From contig NW_020825294.1 of the NCBI RefSeq assembly GCF_003286085.1, positions 12,918,501-12,982,500 of the forward strand: 64,000 bases of DNA, read 5' to 3'. The notes under the pieces are model-generated. The model had not been told where the DNA came from. It was given only the letters and a program-made list of their open reading frames with translations, and searched no databases. Shown here piece after piece: positions 24,284 to 36,289 of the stretch. This DNA is from Drosophila persimilis. Its lineage: Eukaryota > Arthropoda > Insecta > Diptera > Drosophilidae. Positions within the stretch are counted from its first letter, which is position 1; every line of letters begins with the position of its first letter. The position numbers and the translations under genes were made by a program.

Positions 24284-27200
24284 GCGCAGTCGCAGGCACA
24301 GACCCAGGTACAGGCACAGGCACAGGCACAGGCACCGGGCGTACTTTGTGCGGATTTCAGCAATGCCGGAGCCTGTCTAGCGGGGGGATTGCGCTACTAC
24401 AACAGTAACGGATTGGCCGGGTACATGCAGCCACCAGGAATGCTGCCAGGGAAGTACGCCAGTATTCCGTCCACGCCTATGCCGACCCACTTGGATGTGT
24501 GCCAGCATGCTCATATGAATGGTAGCGCTTCCTGCTTCAACCGAAATCGCTATATGCCGTACAATCACAGTCGCTCCTGCGCGGCTGCAGCGGCTGTTGC
24601 CGCCGTAACCGGTCATCCGTTGCTGCACAACCATCCACAGCAGCAACAACAGGTTGGCGCGGCCACCTTGAGCTTGACCCGTGGCTCCCAGACGTATCAG
24701 TCATACGAGTCCGTCTATCAGCCAAACACCATGTGCCCTCTACCCCTGCCCATGGCCCCGACGGCAGCTCCCCCCGCTATCAGCGCCTCAGTCAGCAGCA
24801 GTGTTGCTACGGACCAAGCCAGCAGCATTGGGGAGGGGTCTGGTCAGGCCTACGCCACCATTACCGATCCTAGTGATGCAGTCACTCTGCAAATTACCAA
24901 TCTGGACTACTCACTGGATGAGTCAAGTCTGCGCAACTTCCTTATGAACCAACTGAAGCCCATCACGCCGGTGGTGTCGCTGATCTTTGAGGGCAGCTCC
25001 TATGCCAAGGTCACTGTGCCGGATCTTTATGTGAGCGCCCCACTGTCTGATCTCCCGAATTGTTAAATTATTTTTGAAATTCCCTCTCCCAAGTTTGCCA
25101 AACAGGTCGTGTCCAATTTGCATCGAAAGAAGATTGGGCACAAGCGCATGCTGGTCAGCTACACACGCGACTCTTCTCTGACCGAGGTCAACACGTTGCG
25201 TTGCCAGGTCGCTGGACTGCTGAAGGTACGAGAAACTTAGATTTCCACATACTCGGATACTCGCATACTCGTATACTCGTATACTTGTATTCATATTCAT
25301 TTCAGTTGTGTTTTCTATCTTACCATTTTGTGCTTCTCTTTTTCTCTTCCCCAGGATGTTCCGTACTATACACTGCCGATGTATAAGTTCCGAGAGCTTT
25401 TCCAGTCGCGTTTCAAAACCTCAATCAGTGTTCTGGATTTGTACAAAATGCAGGACATCTGTACCATCAACTCGGATAACAACGAGGATAAGTTTATTAG
25501 TCTGCAGCCAGAGCTCGTAAACACCTTGGAGAGCTCACCTCTAATGGAGGGACTGCAGCACAGTGTCCCTTATTGCACCGTTCACTTCAAGAAGGAGCAG
25601 CACAAGGGATGGGCAGAGCAGGATATTGAGCCGCTGCCCAACGTGTTTATGACCATCTCAGAGATCCAGAAGCTCATTTATCCGCTGCTCAAGCATCATC
25701 CAGGTGACATACCCGTGGCCACTCTCCTTCACTGTATTGAGGGACAGTTGAAGGTGTCGATTATGGCCAACGAAAGCGGTGTCAACCTGGAGCACTTGGT
25801 CTGCTGTGTCCAGGGCATACAGATACAGGTGAATAACTTCGGCATTAAGATTCTCGGCTGGTTGGAGCTGAACAAGGAGATGACGTCCTCGATTGGAGCC
25901 ACCTCCTGCGGCTCGAATTCGAGTAGTTTAAATGGCAGCGACCGTTCGAATCTCTCGGGCGGCAGCTACTTTAAGAACTCTGTCGCTGATCCGCTCTATC
26001 AGATTTCGCGCGAGGTTATCGAACTGGTAAAGATGTCGCCCAAGTCGACGATGAAGTTCAATCGCTTTATCCCGGCATATCACAATCATTTTGGCAAGCA
26101 ATGTCGAGTGGCAGACTATGGCTACACCAAGCTCATTGAGCTCTTTGAGGCTCTGTCCTCCGTGGTCCAGATAATGGGTGACGGAGAGAATCGCCAGATC
26201 ACTCTAACTCATCGAACTCAGATACGTAGATTCACGTCCGACCTGTTGCGGGTCCTACGAGCGCATGGTAATAACTCGGTTCTTCTGTCCCAACTACCGG
26301 GCATCTTTGCTCAGACCCAGAGTCGGAATTTTGACGTAACTGACTATGGAGTGTGCGATATTGTGGACATTCTGGATGGCCTGGTCAACTCCAATATTGT
26401 GGTCTTGAGCACCGTGCAGCAGGGAAAGGACATACTCATTTCAATGCCGAAGCGCAAGCAGACAAACAGCGAGCTCGAAAAAACCTGCGTTTTTGCGGGG
26501 GAAATGGTGGAGCTCTTCCAGAACTCCCTCCAGTACACAATACTGTTTCAAAAGTTCGTACGTTCGTATCACTATCACTTCGCATACCAGTGTCGTCTCA
26601 GCGACTACGGGTTCCTGAAGCTGGCCGACCTCATGGACGCCATTCATGGTGTGGTTGAAATGGAGTTGACCGGTGATGAGGACAAGAAAATCCTCCTTTC
26701 GCCAAAGGTGGCCAGGCGTGTGTTTGCAGAGCAGTGCGAGGACCTCATTCGGAATGTCACTGGCAATTCCACGAACTGCATGAGACTGGAGCAGGTGCTG
26801 AAGTTGCACAAGAAAAAGTATGGCTACCAGATGCAGCCACAGACCTTGGGTGTATCGGATATAGCCACAGCCATCGAGCTGTTGCCCTATGTGGAGGTAC
26901 AGCACAAGGACAACGCCACCTGGCTGATTTGTCACAATGATGATCTGGAATTCCGCCAGCTGTGTTATCGGGCCTGTAAGCATCTACTGCAGCAAGAGTC
27001 TGCAGCGCCGTCAGCTACAGTTCAATCTGCCAGCTCGTTAGCATCGCCTGCCCCCGAGCCTTTCCCTAAAGCTCAATTCATTAGCGAATTCAACGCAAAA
27101 CACACGATCCAGCTTACAGAGACGGCTTTGCTTGCCATGCGACACAGCATCGAGGTGAGTACTGTACTCCATCCTTTGTACAACTATTGCCTAGAGCTTT

Positions 27201-28486
27201 TAGCCCATTGACCATGCCGTCTTCCCAGATCTACGAGGAAAGCGATCAGCAGTGCGTTCGCCTTACCAGTTTTATGAGGTTTCTGATCTCGATAGTCCGA
27301 ATGCTGGAACAACGGCCCAGCATGTATCTGTACGAGATCAAGAGCGGACTGGACTGTGGGCTCAGCACAACCTTTGAGTATGGATTTCCCAACTTATATT
27401 CGGTGGTTGCCGCGCATGAGGATCTCTTTACGCTTAACAAGGGACCCACGCAGGAAAGGAGCGATGTGTCACTGAATGTGAACTGCGAGTGTAAGTGAAC
27501 TGACCTACTCGTGCTCCACCTTCTGTACCTCCCTCATTCCGTCTACAGTGCGTATCAGTTCGGGTGTCAGTCACCAGCATTTGTTCGGCTCCCTGAAGTT
27601 GCCCTATGCGAAGCACAAGGCGCAGCGCCCCTACCGTACTCCCCTGGGCGAACACAATCGTCCACCACCTGCTCAGGCGCCGCCGCCGCACAAAACCCGA
27701 AAAACTGAATATGCGAACAGTGTGGCTAGTGCATCCAATGCGTCCTTCAAGCCGCAGGTTAACAGCTTCCAGAACTACCAGGAGCAGTATAACACCAAGT
27801 GCTCACCACCGAGTGCGAACTCCTCGTTGCTGAATAGTTTTGGGTCGAGTGCGGGAAACCTTAGCTTGTGCAACAGCTGCTGCAACAAGGAGAACTCCCT
27901 AAACTCGTCCCTCCAGCTGTTCAACAGTTCGTTCAACTCATCTGGAGATCTGAACGGTAGTCTTGGAGCCGGAGACTTGACCAACATTACATCTAGCACT
28001 GCCATAATGCCCGGCACTCCGCACGCGCACTCGTCGGGAAAGCTATGGCATCGCCGTCAGGCTAGTTTCTATCCTCAGCAGATGCAGCATCCACTACAAC
28101 CTTCCGCTGTGCAGCACTCGGTAAATGCATCTGGCGATCTATATGATTTGGTTAGCTGTACTGGAACGTCGATGGGCTCCATCTATGAGTCAGCCAATCC
28201 TGATGGGCACCCCTCAGAGGTAAGATATGATGCCCTAAATGTTGCATTGGTTATATTTGTATTCTCAAATTACTCTTGACAGAAATTACCTTTTTGGATC
28301 GATCCCGTTTGGAGCAATCAATTGGAACAGCAACTGCCAAATCAAAATGTACTCAATATTCGTCTCCCCGAACTAAAGTCGCTTAATGTGTTGCCCATGC
28401 TACTGTCCCCGTATACTATATCCAAAAATGAGAACATGAAGCGACAGCTATTTAATTTCGACAATCATGACCGTAAAATAGCTTAA
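24284..28486 (+). CDS. Marf1: Marf1, LOTUS-domain mRNA regulator (5' exon missing)
   Basis: Meiosis regulator and mRNA stability factor 1. The fly protein acts in oocytes by recruiting the CCR4-NOT deadenylase to target mRNAs. Exons: 24284-25030, 25094-25225, 25355-27154, 27229-27490, 27549-28219 and 28283-28486; the phases join perfectly to give ~1,271 codons. The visible N-terminus is a Q/A-rich stretch encoded by CAG/GCA repeats. An RRM-like domain follows ([17 protein letters not shown], then [18 protein letters not shown]). About five or six tandem LOTUS domains occupy roughly residues 350-920 (recurring [19 protein letters not shown] and [19 protein letters not shown] motifs). The tail is Ser/Asn-rich and low complexity. 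The first exon begins in phase 0 after a good acceptor and has no in-frame ATG until 24427, so an upstream start exon is expected. The gene converges tail-to-tail with colt, about 370 bp away. Confidence 0.93.
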
Positions 28487-28857
28487 TAAGGCGGAAACAA
28501 TACATTTCTGTCCTTTTGATAAAGCTAAATATTTTTTATTTTAAGCGCCTTTTTTCAACAAAAACTTAGCTCTTAAAATTGTAAAGAAGAAGAGAAGGAA
28601 AGCGAGCAAGAACGAGAGGGGGATCAAGTAAAATAGCACTCCAGGAGAGTCGAAGTCATTAAAGTCCCAACCAACAGCCTCGCCTCAGATATTAAACCTT
28701 TTTTATAAATCGTTAATTAAAACAGATATTTTGTATTAGCTGTTATGAACAAATTTGTATAATTCAATTTTTTCATTTGTTTTGTATACTTTATTAAAAC
28801 GCTATATAAATTGATATATTTTATAATACTGGCTGACCTAAAGCATTAGCTAATGTT
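28487..28857. other. Marf1-colt convergent 3' region
   Basis: Short A/T-rich spacer between the Marf1 stop on plus and the distal colt stop on minus. It carries the minus-strand AATAAA at 28795-28790 and should contain both 3' UTRs. Nothing else was seen. Confidence 0.6.
28790..28795 (-). terminator. Poly(A) signal of the distal colt terminal exons
   Basis: AATAAA on the minus strand, about 63 bases past the stop codon of the distal terminal exon pair (28858). It supports that pair being a genuine transcript end. Confidence 0.6.
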
Positions 28858-29282
28858 CTAAAAGTCTGGGGCCACAATACGAAAAAAGGCATTGGCCAGC
28901 TCGATACCAAAGAAGGTGGCCGCATTCGCTGGAAAGGCGCGCAACATTACCGGGGTAATTCCTCTGTACAGCGCCAGTAGACCGTCATTTTTCATGAGAT
29001 CCATGAAAACGCTTCGTATCCCATGCTTGTATGTCCCCTCAGGAGCTTCGGTTAAAGTTTTGGGTAAGATTTGGTCAGCACTCGAAGGTGAGCTTAACTA
29101 ACCTGACTGCAATCGACTCTTAAGCACATCGGCTGGCATTCCCCCGATCCAATAGAAAATGCCCGCCATTCCACCGGCTAAGATGGCCGGAAATAGATCC
29201 ACGTTGGGTCTGTCATAGCGTCGCTTGTACTCAGAGGTCAGTATCTCGTAGCTGAGAAAATATAGCCCATTAGCGGGTAGAT
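28858..29282 (-). CDS. colt: Distal duplicate of the colt terminal exon pair
   Basis: A second, complete copy of the last two colt coding exons: 29282-29103 (180 nt) and 29045-28858 (188 nt). The exon lengths, phase (1 to 1) and domain boundaries are the same as in the proximal pair at 31068 and 30815. It reads [14 protein letters not shown]..., keeps the third carrier signature ([12 protein letters not shown]) and ends FFRIVAPDF. It diverges substantially in the first exon ([19 protein letters not shown] against the proximal [16 protein letters not shown]). There are no stops or frameshifts, the splice sites are sound (donor GTTAGT, 57-nt internal intron), and it has its own AATAAA. No separate 5' exons lie between 29.3 and 30.6 kb. 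The likeliest reading is an alternative 3' end of colt; a young partial gene duplicate is the other possibility. Confidence 0.75.
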
Positions 29283-30627
29283 CTGTAAAGTAGAAAGAAC
29301 ACTTAAATATTTCACATAATAACAATCGCACAACAATCAAAACCACCTCATAAATACTATTAATTGCCGCGCTGTTACATCAAGCCCATCAAGCGCTGTG
29401 GTTATCTAACATTTATTAGATCAGATCAGTTTTTGAAAAACTGAGTAACATGTAATGGGGGATGTAGTGTTCGTCAACCGAATCAATTAATAAGAATGTC
29501 AAGAAAAGCGCAATAATATATGTACAAGGTATTACCCGCTGCTTGCATAAAATATAATTTTCTATCGGCAACTGTCCTTTCAAATCAAGTCAAATGGGAT
29601 GAAGTACAGACGGCGAACCTGGACTTGGTTAAGCTGTTAAGACCCAGCTGTTGTCCCATTCCGTCCGGTCATATCATGTCTCCTTCGATTTTTAATGAAA
29701 TTTGTATTCGCCTATCTGTTTCCAATCGGGACAATCGTACACATTACCATTTTTAAAAAGATCAAAATAAGACGGGTTTTCCAAATGGTTTCCCTATTAT
29801 AAAGTAGGTCTTGACTAAGCCTATAATTGGTGCTAAGGTCGAGTTTCAACATTTTTAGAAAATAATATCGCGTTTTTTTGGCCTTGGTGGACTGTTTCAT
29901 GGAAATGCCCATATCAATTTTAATGACCAGATGTGTATATTGTTATCGTATGAAACGTTTTCAGATTTCATAGCTCCCATTTTTTAATTGACCCATTTTG
30001 TTAGCTCTTTTCCTAATCATTTCCTGAGAAAAATACTCTGTATTACTAGTTCAAAAAATTGTAGTAAAGCCGCGGAAAATAATTATGTTTTTTTTTTGTA
30101 TTGTTTTGAAATTTTCTTGTGTATTTATTCTTTCCTTTTAATTTAAGCAAAAATTACATTATATTTTCTATATAGACAGAAATGTCTGTATCAAACAGTC
30201 TATTTACGCTTATCGAGATTACTATTAGTACTCGTATTTCCATGGTGTCGCAAAAGACACGTTTAAATGGACCATAGCCCCAACTTATAACTCTTAATTA
30301 ACCGCACAATTGGTACTAAGGTTGACTCTGGGCAATTTTTCGTTTTCAAGATAACTGCAGAAACCGAAGACACTCGGACGGGACAGATCACGGGAACCCT
30401 CTACGAGGGTGGAATTGCTTTTGTAATTACATATGAATGTAGACACATTTACATTTTATATCGTAACATTTACATTGATTACATTGACATTATAAAAGTG
30501 CAAACTCCGGTTATTATTATTTAATCGTTTCATATCAAAAAATGCATTTATTTAACATAACTTTATTACTTAACTGAACATTTTTATATTCATGACGTTC
30601 TCAAGAGAGAAAACAAACTGTTTGCAT
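29283..30627. other. Intron-like spacer between colt terminal exon pairs
   Basis: About 1.35 kb of A/T-rich sequence with short T-runs. No ORF has a recognisable domain, and no further mitochondrial-carrier exon was found on the minus strand. It contains the proximal poly(A) signals at its right edge (30547-30567). Confidence 0.6.
30547..30567 (-). terminator. Poly(A) signals of the proximal colt terminal exon
   Basis: Two minus-strand AATAAA hexamers (30552-30547 and 30567-30562), 60-85 bases past the colt stop at 30628. Confidence 0.6.
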
Positions 30628-33600
30628 TTAGAACTGTGGTGCCACGGCATTGAAAAATTTGTTCGCCAGCTCAATACCGAAGAAACAGGCCGCATTGGCT
30701 GGGAATGCGCGAATCATAATGGGCGTAACGCCTCGGTACAAGGCCAGTGGACCATCCTTGACAATCAGGTCCTTGAATACACTGCGAACGCCATGTTTGT
30801 AAGTACCCTCAGGGGCTGTAATATAAGAATAAACGTACTTAGCTAGTACACCTGCAAAGGAAAGCAGTTTTTGGTCAAAAGTACTCACCGGACTGCAGGC
30901 GACTCTTTAGGACATCAGCGGGCATGCCCAAGATCCAGTACGCCATCCCAGCAGCGCCGCCAGCAAAAATGGTTGAGGCAGTATTAATCTGGCCTGTTTC
31001 CGATTTTGCCTTGACCACATCCTGTATATACTCATATACCAGGAAGTATAGTCCGTTGGCGGGCAAATCTAAAAACATGGTTTTGTTTTGATGTATTATT
31101 CAATAAATTAAACGTGCGAAAATTATCTAACTTTTACAATCGAATCTACTAATGATTTGATGTACTTACACAATAATACAAGTATTTTAAACATTTTCGA
31201 GCCGTTGGTAAGTGGCAAGTCTAAGTATTTTGACCAATGTCTTGAATTCCTAATTATCGGATCCATCTAGCAATGAGCTTGTGTCAATATTTCTTCTAAA
31301 TGAATAACATGTACATACTTAAGTGATACTATCAATATAATACAATTAATTGTTGCAATTGTCACAGCAGTACGAGCAGTACATAAGTACAGAAAACTTT
31401 GATCAGCATCTGCGCTAAAGAGTGCCCATATAATAGTGTTATTCCAGACAAATACAGAGAGGAGGTGGAGGGGATGGTTCTGAATCTTCCACAGAGCATA
31501 AGTCATCAGGCATCAGAGCCATCTAAAGCAGCAGGACCTCGGGCACAGTGCAAAATTGAGTGTGCACCTGGCGCGTTTCACTTTTCATCAGTCGAACTAG
31601 TTGCGCTTTATCTGTGCCCGATGGACTTTCTCGCCCAAATGCTCATACCATCAATGTACATACATATAAACGAATATCTCGATATACGAGTGCTACACAT
31701 GCACACGTTATACAATTCATGTTTTTCTTATTTTGTTTCTTATCCCAGCAGAGGATGTTCTTATCGGCGACTTCCTTTAAAGCAGAGACGACGAATAATA
31801 TGAAAACAATACTTGGAGTTCAAATGGGAACCGCCTTCATCTCTCAGTAATTGTTCAGGCATGTGGCAGTTGCGCTGCGGTCTCGTTTTAGTTTATTAAT
31901 GGCATTCGTCGAATAAAGCGTGACGCCAGAATGAAGATGAGGGGGATCGTCCAGGGCTCGTCAAATGGTGCGATAGGGTGCAAGATGCTGCTGATCTTTC
32001 TAATGGTGACGAAGGTAAGTTACTGCCTTCGGGCTGTATGTTGAGAACACTGGTATACTGGTATCTATGCCTAAACATAGCCGATACATGGATCTGCGCT
32101 GGGCAATGTTCTACGGCCTGAGTCCGAGCCGAACCTTGAAGTTCTCACTTGCCCAGGCAAATGCGTCTGTCAGTTGGAAGCATTCAACGAGCTGCCCATT
32201 GCTCGTTGGGTCAATCACATGGCCAGGGACTATGGTGATGATAGCTTCCTGCAGCAGCCCACACACACAAAACTGGCGACGTGCCTGGTACAGTCCCAAG
32301 ACGAGTGGCAGGAGCTTCGGGATTACTTGCCAACGGATTTGCAGGCCTTGATTTTGCTCTACACGGGCAACGTGGAAAACCAACTGGCAGGTGTGTAACG
32401 ACTTTTTATTCGGATAGGTATACCAGTAATTTATAATTCATTTCGCAGTAAACACCAGCAGCTTACGGCCACTCAATCAGCTAAGAACTCTCGAAATCCG
32501 TGGAACCGGAGCCACTCTAATCATCGATGATCCGCTGGAGTTCTTGCAGCATGCCAACTTTGAGCATATCAGGTTGCAGGCCAGCGATCGGCTGCAACGT
32601 CCAAAGTTCTCCAAACTACCCAGTGACGACTATGAGTATAAGCCGCCGAGTGAGCTCCTTCCGCCCAGCGAATACTCCACCAAGTACCCACTGCAATTTG
32701 AGGATGCCGCCTCTGATATTGTCACCTATGAGCAGCACATGCAACGACTGAAGCAGACCAGGATGCCCAGCTTTTTTGGATGGGGCAGACTAGAAGTGCT
32801 GCGCATTGTGGGCTGTAAGCTGGACAAACTGCACTGGCAAATGTTCGATGGACTAACCCAACTGAGGGACCTCAATCTGGAGAGGAATAGCATTGAGGAG
32901 TTGCCCCCGTTCGCTTTCTCGGGAGCTCTGCAGCTGAAGAGTCTCTCCTTAGCCCACAACGCCTTAAGGCGATTGCATTATCTGGGTCTGGCTGGCTTAC
33001 TCCAGCTGGAGACACTCAATTTAGCTGATAATCGACTGGAGCGCCTAAGTGAATTAAGTTTTCCGCCCTTGCCAAAGTTGCAGAAGGCAGATCTGCGCAG
33101 CAATCCAGTTAGATACATCCTTCCTGGCACGTTTTGGGTGATGAACGATACGAGGGAACTTCGAATGGGCAGCGATCAGGCGGCTTTGGATCTGCGCACT
33201 TGGTTCATTTATGGACAATTTGATTCCCTTAACGAACTACGCACTCTAATACTTGGCAATGTTTCCACCGAAACGCTAGAACAGGGAGTGTTTAAGGTCA
33301 GCAAGGCTCTTTAAAATAGTTTCGTAACAGCTTTTAATTCGAACCTTAATTTACAGGGTCTTTATAGGCTGGAGTTTCTTAAGCTGCGTGGGAAAATCCA
33401 CAGCTTACAGTTTGATGTATTTGCAGGCATGGAACACCTCAGGGAACTGGACATTAGTCAGTGTGGCGTTTCAGAACTGTCCATGGATGCATTTATGGGC
33501 GTGAAGCGACTGAAGTTTCTCAGCTTGAGCCATAACAATCTTACAAATATACCCCATGGGTTGCTGGACGACCAGCAGAGGCTTGAGGAAGTCCAGCTGC

Positions 33601-34854
33601 AAGGAAATCAGCTAAAAACACTGCCCACTAGTTTTTTTCGGCTGCCACTTGTCCGGGTGATTCGTCTCGATCAGAATCCGTGGCAATGCAGCTGCCAGAT
33701 GCAATACTGGAAACCATACTTAACCAATGTGGTACGGGGGCCCATTGTAAAGAGGTGTGTAAAAGACATAAATGGCGATCCCCTCTCGTGCAGACACGAG
33801 GCCCCCTATGAGACCGATAGGAGTCTCGTCCCCCGCTGCTCAAACTACAATGGACGCAGTGTATACTACGTTCTCCGCAAGCAACTCCATTGCGGCGACA
33901 TACAAATCCTTCAGCCGCCAAGTCACAACAGGATCGGAACAAGAGGGCTGCCGCTGCCCCACTGGCGGAAGGTCGAGCTGCATGAGGAGCAATCCAAGAA
34001 GGCTACGCCCAGGAAAATAACACACAAGCCTACAAAGCAACGCAACACGCTGCAGTTTGTGCTAAGGCAACAGAATCAGCAGCCCCACCCGGAGCCGCTC
34101 GAATTGGAGATGTCGAATGAGATTTAACCATTTAAATCATACTCTAAGTTAGCTCTAAGTTTACTCCGAACTTGAATATAATTGTAATGTAATGTAACCA
34201 CACAGCCAAGAGTGGAAATGATAAGAGTGAGCTGTACTTACCCCTGAGCATGGTGGCGCAGCTGCCCTTGAAGACACTGCGCAGTCCTCCTTCCTTATAA
34301 AGCTTCGCAGCGCAATCGATCATTCCATTATATTTACGCTGACCACCCTGCCCCTGTTGCGTTTGCAGCAGGACTTTGATTCTCTCTCCCGGTGCCATAA
34401 TCAGCGTGGAGAAGAGGCCCGAAAACGAACCGGCGACAAAAATTTGTGAGTAGGTGAGCCTGGCGTCCTCCCCCCGTTGCTGTAAACGTTTTCCCAACGC
34501 ATAGCCCGCAAAGCACATGGCAAAAATAGGTGCAACACCCGTTAACGGAGCTGACATGCCCTTGTAGAGCCCGCGAACACCTTCGTTCTTTATGGTTTTC
34601 GCAGCACAGTCAAAGGTGCCTTTGTAAAGTGGTTGCTCACCCGGCGCCGGCCGCGGCATTGTCTGCAAACGTACCTGCAGTACAAAAAATATATTCCAAA
34701 TTAGTTGTTATTCGCAGTAGTTAAAATAGCTCACCTTTATGGTATCTAACGGGTGCCCAGAAAGAACATTACAGATTCCACCAAAGCCGCCAGTGATGAA
34801 AGATTTGGCCGGATTCGCCTTTCGCTCCGTGGACACCTTTTCGACGGTTGCCAT
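30628..34854 (-). CDS. colt: Mitochondrial carnitine/acylcarnitine carrier
   Basis: SLC25A20-type carrier in the inner mitochondrial membrane, exchanging acylcarnitine for carnitine to feed beta-oxidation; mutated in congested-like trachea. Coding exons: 34854-34735, 34674-34242, 31068-30889 and 30815-30628 (306 codons). All three carrier repeats carry the PX[DE]XX[KR] signature: HPLDTIK, APGERIK and MPADVLK. The protein starts [19 protein letters not shown] and ends [10 protein letters not shown], close to D. melanogaster colt as I recall it. A 5' UTR splice acceptor lies just upstream (at 34876), with a possible noncoding exon ending at the GTGAGC donor at 35107. The 3.2-kb third coding intron contains an antisense LRR gene, and a second set of terminal exons lies at 28.9-29.3 kb. 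Motif 1 at 35561 marks a possible promoter. Confidence 0.95.
31931..34127 (+). CDS. Secreted leucine-rich-repeat protein, nested in colt
   Basis: Exons 31931-32014, 32081-32390, 32449-33296 and 33357-34127 join in phase to give 670 residues. Exon 1 carries a hydrophobic signal sequence (MLLIFLMV near residues 19-26). A Cys cluster (TCPGKCVCQ) resembles an LRR N-cap. At least eight LRRs follow, including [36 protein letters not shown] and [19 protein letters not shown]. An LRRCT cap comes next ([12 protein letters not shown]...KRCVKD...LSCRH). The C-terminal ~100 residues are Lys/Gln-rich, without a membrane segment, so a secreted or matrix protein is expected. The gene lies entirely in colt's third coding intron, antisense, and its stop is 115 bases from a colt exon. 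I do not recognise the ortholog. Confidence 0.88.
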
Positions 34855-35559
34855 AGTGATTCCAAAAGGTTTATTTCTGAAACACAGTTTGAGTTCAGAT
34901 TTTGTTTTATGTAAAACATATTTAGCCAAGGCCTATCAACTGTTGGAGTTTGCACCTAGACGATTATTGGATTGGGGCCCTAATCTAGGGTCTACTCTTG
35001 TGATAGTCTCAGCCAATCAGAGAATACCGAGACGTCATTTGTTACGCCATCAAGGTGAATGTGAATTGCAGATTGACGATTTTGCAAGATGCTGCGGCAT
35101 GGCTCACCTGGTCGATGGTAGATTAAAAGTGGTCCCAAAATATTGACTCGTCGGCCTGGAACCTGTTGCTGCTGGACTGGGTGTCAGGTGTCGGGTGTCA
35201 GCCACGAAACATTTACTAGCTGGTCTGTCAAAGAGCGGAACGCTAAAATTCACAAATGTGATTACGTTTGTTATCAGCCCGAAATGTTTCCAAATGGCAT
35301 GGCAGAGGTATTTTAACAGTCCGAACAATTAATTAAAAATTACCTATTGCCGGCTACTGCTTACTGGGAATGTGCGCGGGTACAAAGTTCGGAATTTTCT
35401 TTTTTTTTTCCCGTGCTGCTCCGAGTCGAACCTGGTATATGCCCGCGCGGTGTCTTTTGATGAAGTTTACCTGGCCTGCTTCAATTTATTATTAGTATTT
35501 TGCATAATTTCATTCTTCATTTCTTAATAAAAACCATATTTACCATTTTTAAGTTAACA

Positions 35560-36060
35560 TCAGTGTGACCGCGGACTTATTGTCCGACTCTCAGAAATAT
35601 ACCAAAATATACCGTCTCATTTTAAAAGTGTACCGTAAATGTACTGTCGAAGTTAGAACTTGACTCATACATATTGCTAGTTTTTGATATTCCGTCGAAT
35701 ATTACTAGCTAGATAGAACCCTTAGCCCTGTCCACATAATTTTATCCAATTAATCAATCCATTTTCTACTTAACTGGCGTGTTTTAAATACATGCTCTTA
35801 TTGGTTGTTGTCTATATGTAAAAGGTAAGGGAAAAATCGTTTTTCCGTTGAATAATACTGACGAGATGAACTAAAACCCTTAGCTCTGACCACATGATTT
35901 TAGGCCATTGACGTATAAATGTTCTACAATATTAGCTACTTTTAAGTACAATTTTTATTTATTGTGTCTAAAACAAGGTTTAAACAAAACAACAGTGACA
36001 ACGTAAGGGAGTATGGAATGTCACGTTATTTCTTTCTTGCAGCTTGTCATCCCAAGGTGA
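35560..36060 (-). repeat. ~480-bp dispersed repeat headed by core-promoter Motif 1, copy 1
   Basis: The block starts with CAGTGTGACC at 35561, the reverse complement of Drosophila core-promoter Motif 1 (GGTCACACT). Two or three AAATATACC units follow, then ATATTCCGTCGAATATTACT, then ~350 bp that align almost base for base with 49,070-49,420 upstream of cta. On the minus strand the motif faces colt, so it may serve as its promoter region. It has no ORF. Confidence 0.7.
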
Positions 36061-36289
36061 AATTGGTAAAATGCGCAAACTCGATCCAAAGGGGGAACGA
36101 CTACAAAGAAGGCATTTTAGTTAAGTTAACATTAACATACCAATAACGTGTCGCTGTTAATTTGAACTATGGTTTTTCAGCTGGTTTTTCTAAGCTGAAA
36201 TCGATTAAAGGTAAAAATCAGCTGATTTTGAACCAATACAAAATTTTTAAATTTCTTAAACTTTTTAAGTTTTTTTTCTACTTTGTTCT

